Below are positions 5,878-5,973 of a DNA stretch of 5,973 bases, piece by piece. The stretch covers positions 1 through 5,973 of the forward strand of contig CAYJOG010000194.1 of the NCBI GenBank assembly GCA_964371695.1. The letters run 5' to 3'. This stretch comes from CAYJOG01 sp964371695 [NCBI: uncultured bacterium] (lineage in GTDB: Bacteria; CAYJOG01). The translations under genes were made by a program, and so were the position numbers. The notes beneath the pieces are model-generated. The model did no database searches and was not told where the DNA came from. It saw only the letters and a list, made by a program, of their open reading frames with translations. Within the stretch, counting starts at the first letter, position 1; each line of letters begins with the position of its first letter.

Positions 5878-5973
5878 GGGCAAAATATAAGCGAAAAATC
5901 AAAAAGCAGTGGTTTTTTGCCTTTGAATAAACCCCTCGCCCCAACCCTCTCCCTCAAGGGGAGAGGGGGCAGG

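Larger units (their letters stand above)
5760..5967. repeat. Composite intergenic hairpin array, copy 2
   Basis: This array fills most of the 271-nt gene-free end of the window. In order: a perfect 10-bp hairpin CCCTCTCCCC (5760-5769)/GGGGAGAGGG (5773-5782) with loop TAT; GCCCC-GAA-GGGGC (5784-5796); GGGTAATGGGCGCG (5797-5810); a perfect 9-bp hairpin (5829-5850); the palindrome GGCGCGCC (5851-5858); a GACA-loop hairpin (5862-5877); an A/T-rich stretch (5881-5931); CCCCTCGCCCC (5932-5942); and a perfect 9-bp hairpin CCCTCTCCC (5945-5953)/GGGAGAGGG (5959-5967). The opening is laid out like copy 1 (2448-2499): first stem, T, GAA-loop stem, GGRTRAKGGGCG. The closing also matches: C/G-rich CTCRCCC followed by the CCCTCTCCC palindrome. 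Short open frames across the block have no family features and are explained by the repeat. Confidence 0.85.

Noticed and set aside
5721-5957. Small open frames of 62-70 codons across the terminal intergenic region, on both strands
   Set aside because: They translate the CTCTCCC repeats and give the proline/arginine-rich products typical of this repeat class.
2448-5967. CRISPR array or transposon from the repeated CTCTCCC palindromes
   Set aside because: Repeats are not regularly spaced with unique spacers, and no cas gene or transposase is present in the window.

Overview
The window comes from a GC-rich Gram-negative bacterium. The evidence is two predicted secreted proteins, one of them an outer-membrane beta-barrel ending in Phe, together with LolC/E-type permeases and a LolA-like periplasmic protein. 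The phylum cannot be fixed from the sequence: Proteobacteria or a Verrucomicrobiota-like lineage are both possible. All supported genes are on the + strand and probably form one long transcription unit or two adjacent ones.

Region 1 (1-2404) is an envelope transport cluster. It opens with the last 48 codons of an FtsX-type ABC permease, followed after 9 nt by a second complete FtsX/LolC-E-type permease (158-1540). Next comes a secreted LolA-like 'outer membrane lipoprotein-sorting' protein (1628-2404). Region 2 (2405-2622) is non-coding and holds an array of hairpins built on CCYTCTCCC/GGGAGARGG arms. Region 3 (2623-4146) encodes a large secreted beta-barrel-like outer-membrane protein whose start codon lies just downstream of that array. 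The likely logic of regions 1-3 is that the permease pair, with an ATPase presumably encoded upstream, extracts a lipid or lipoprotein from the inner membrane, the LolA-like protein carries it across the periplasm, and the barrel protein receives it. The cargo is unknown.

Region 4 (4146-5702) starts with a TrmA/RlmD-family 5-methyluridine RNA methyltransferase with a TRAM domain and a 4Fe-4S cluster; its ATG overlaps the barrel gene stop by one base. A 72-aa DUF2997-like protein follows after 9 nt. Region 5 (5703-5973) has no gene. It contains a second copy of the hairpin array, related to the one at 2448-2659 and with stems that differ by compensatory changes.

The most unusual features are the two composite hairpin arrays with covarying stems, the placement of the barrel gene translation start against one of them, and the complete-looking trans-envelope lipid/lipoprotein cassette. 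No tRNA, rRNA, CRISPR array, transposase or phage gene was seen.
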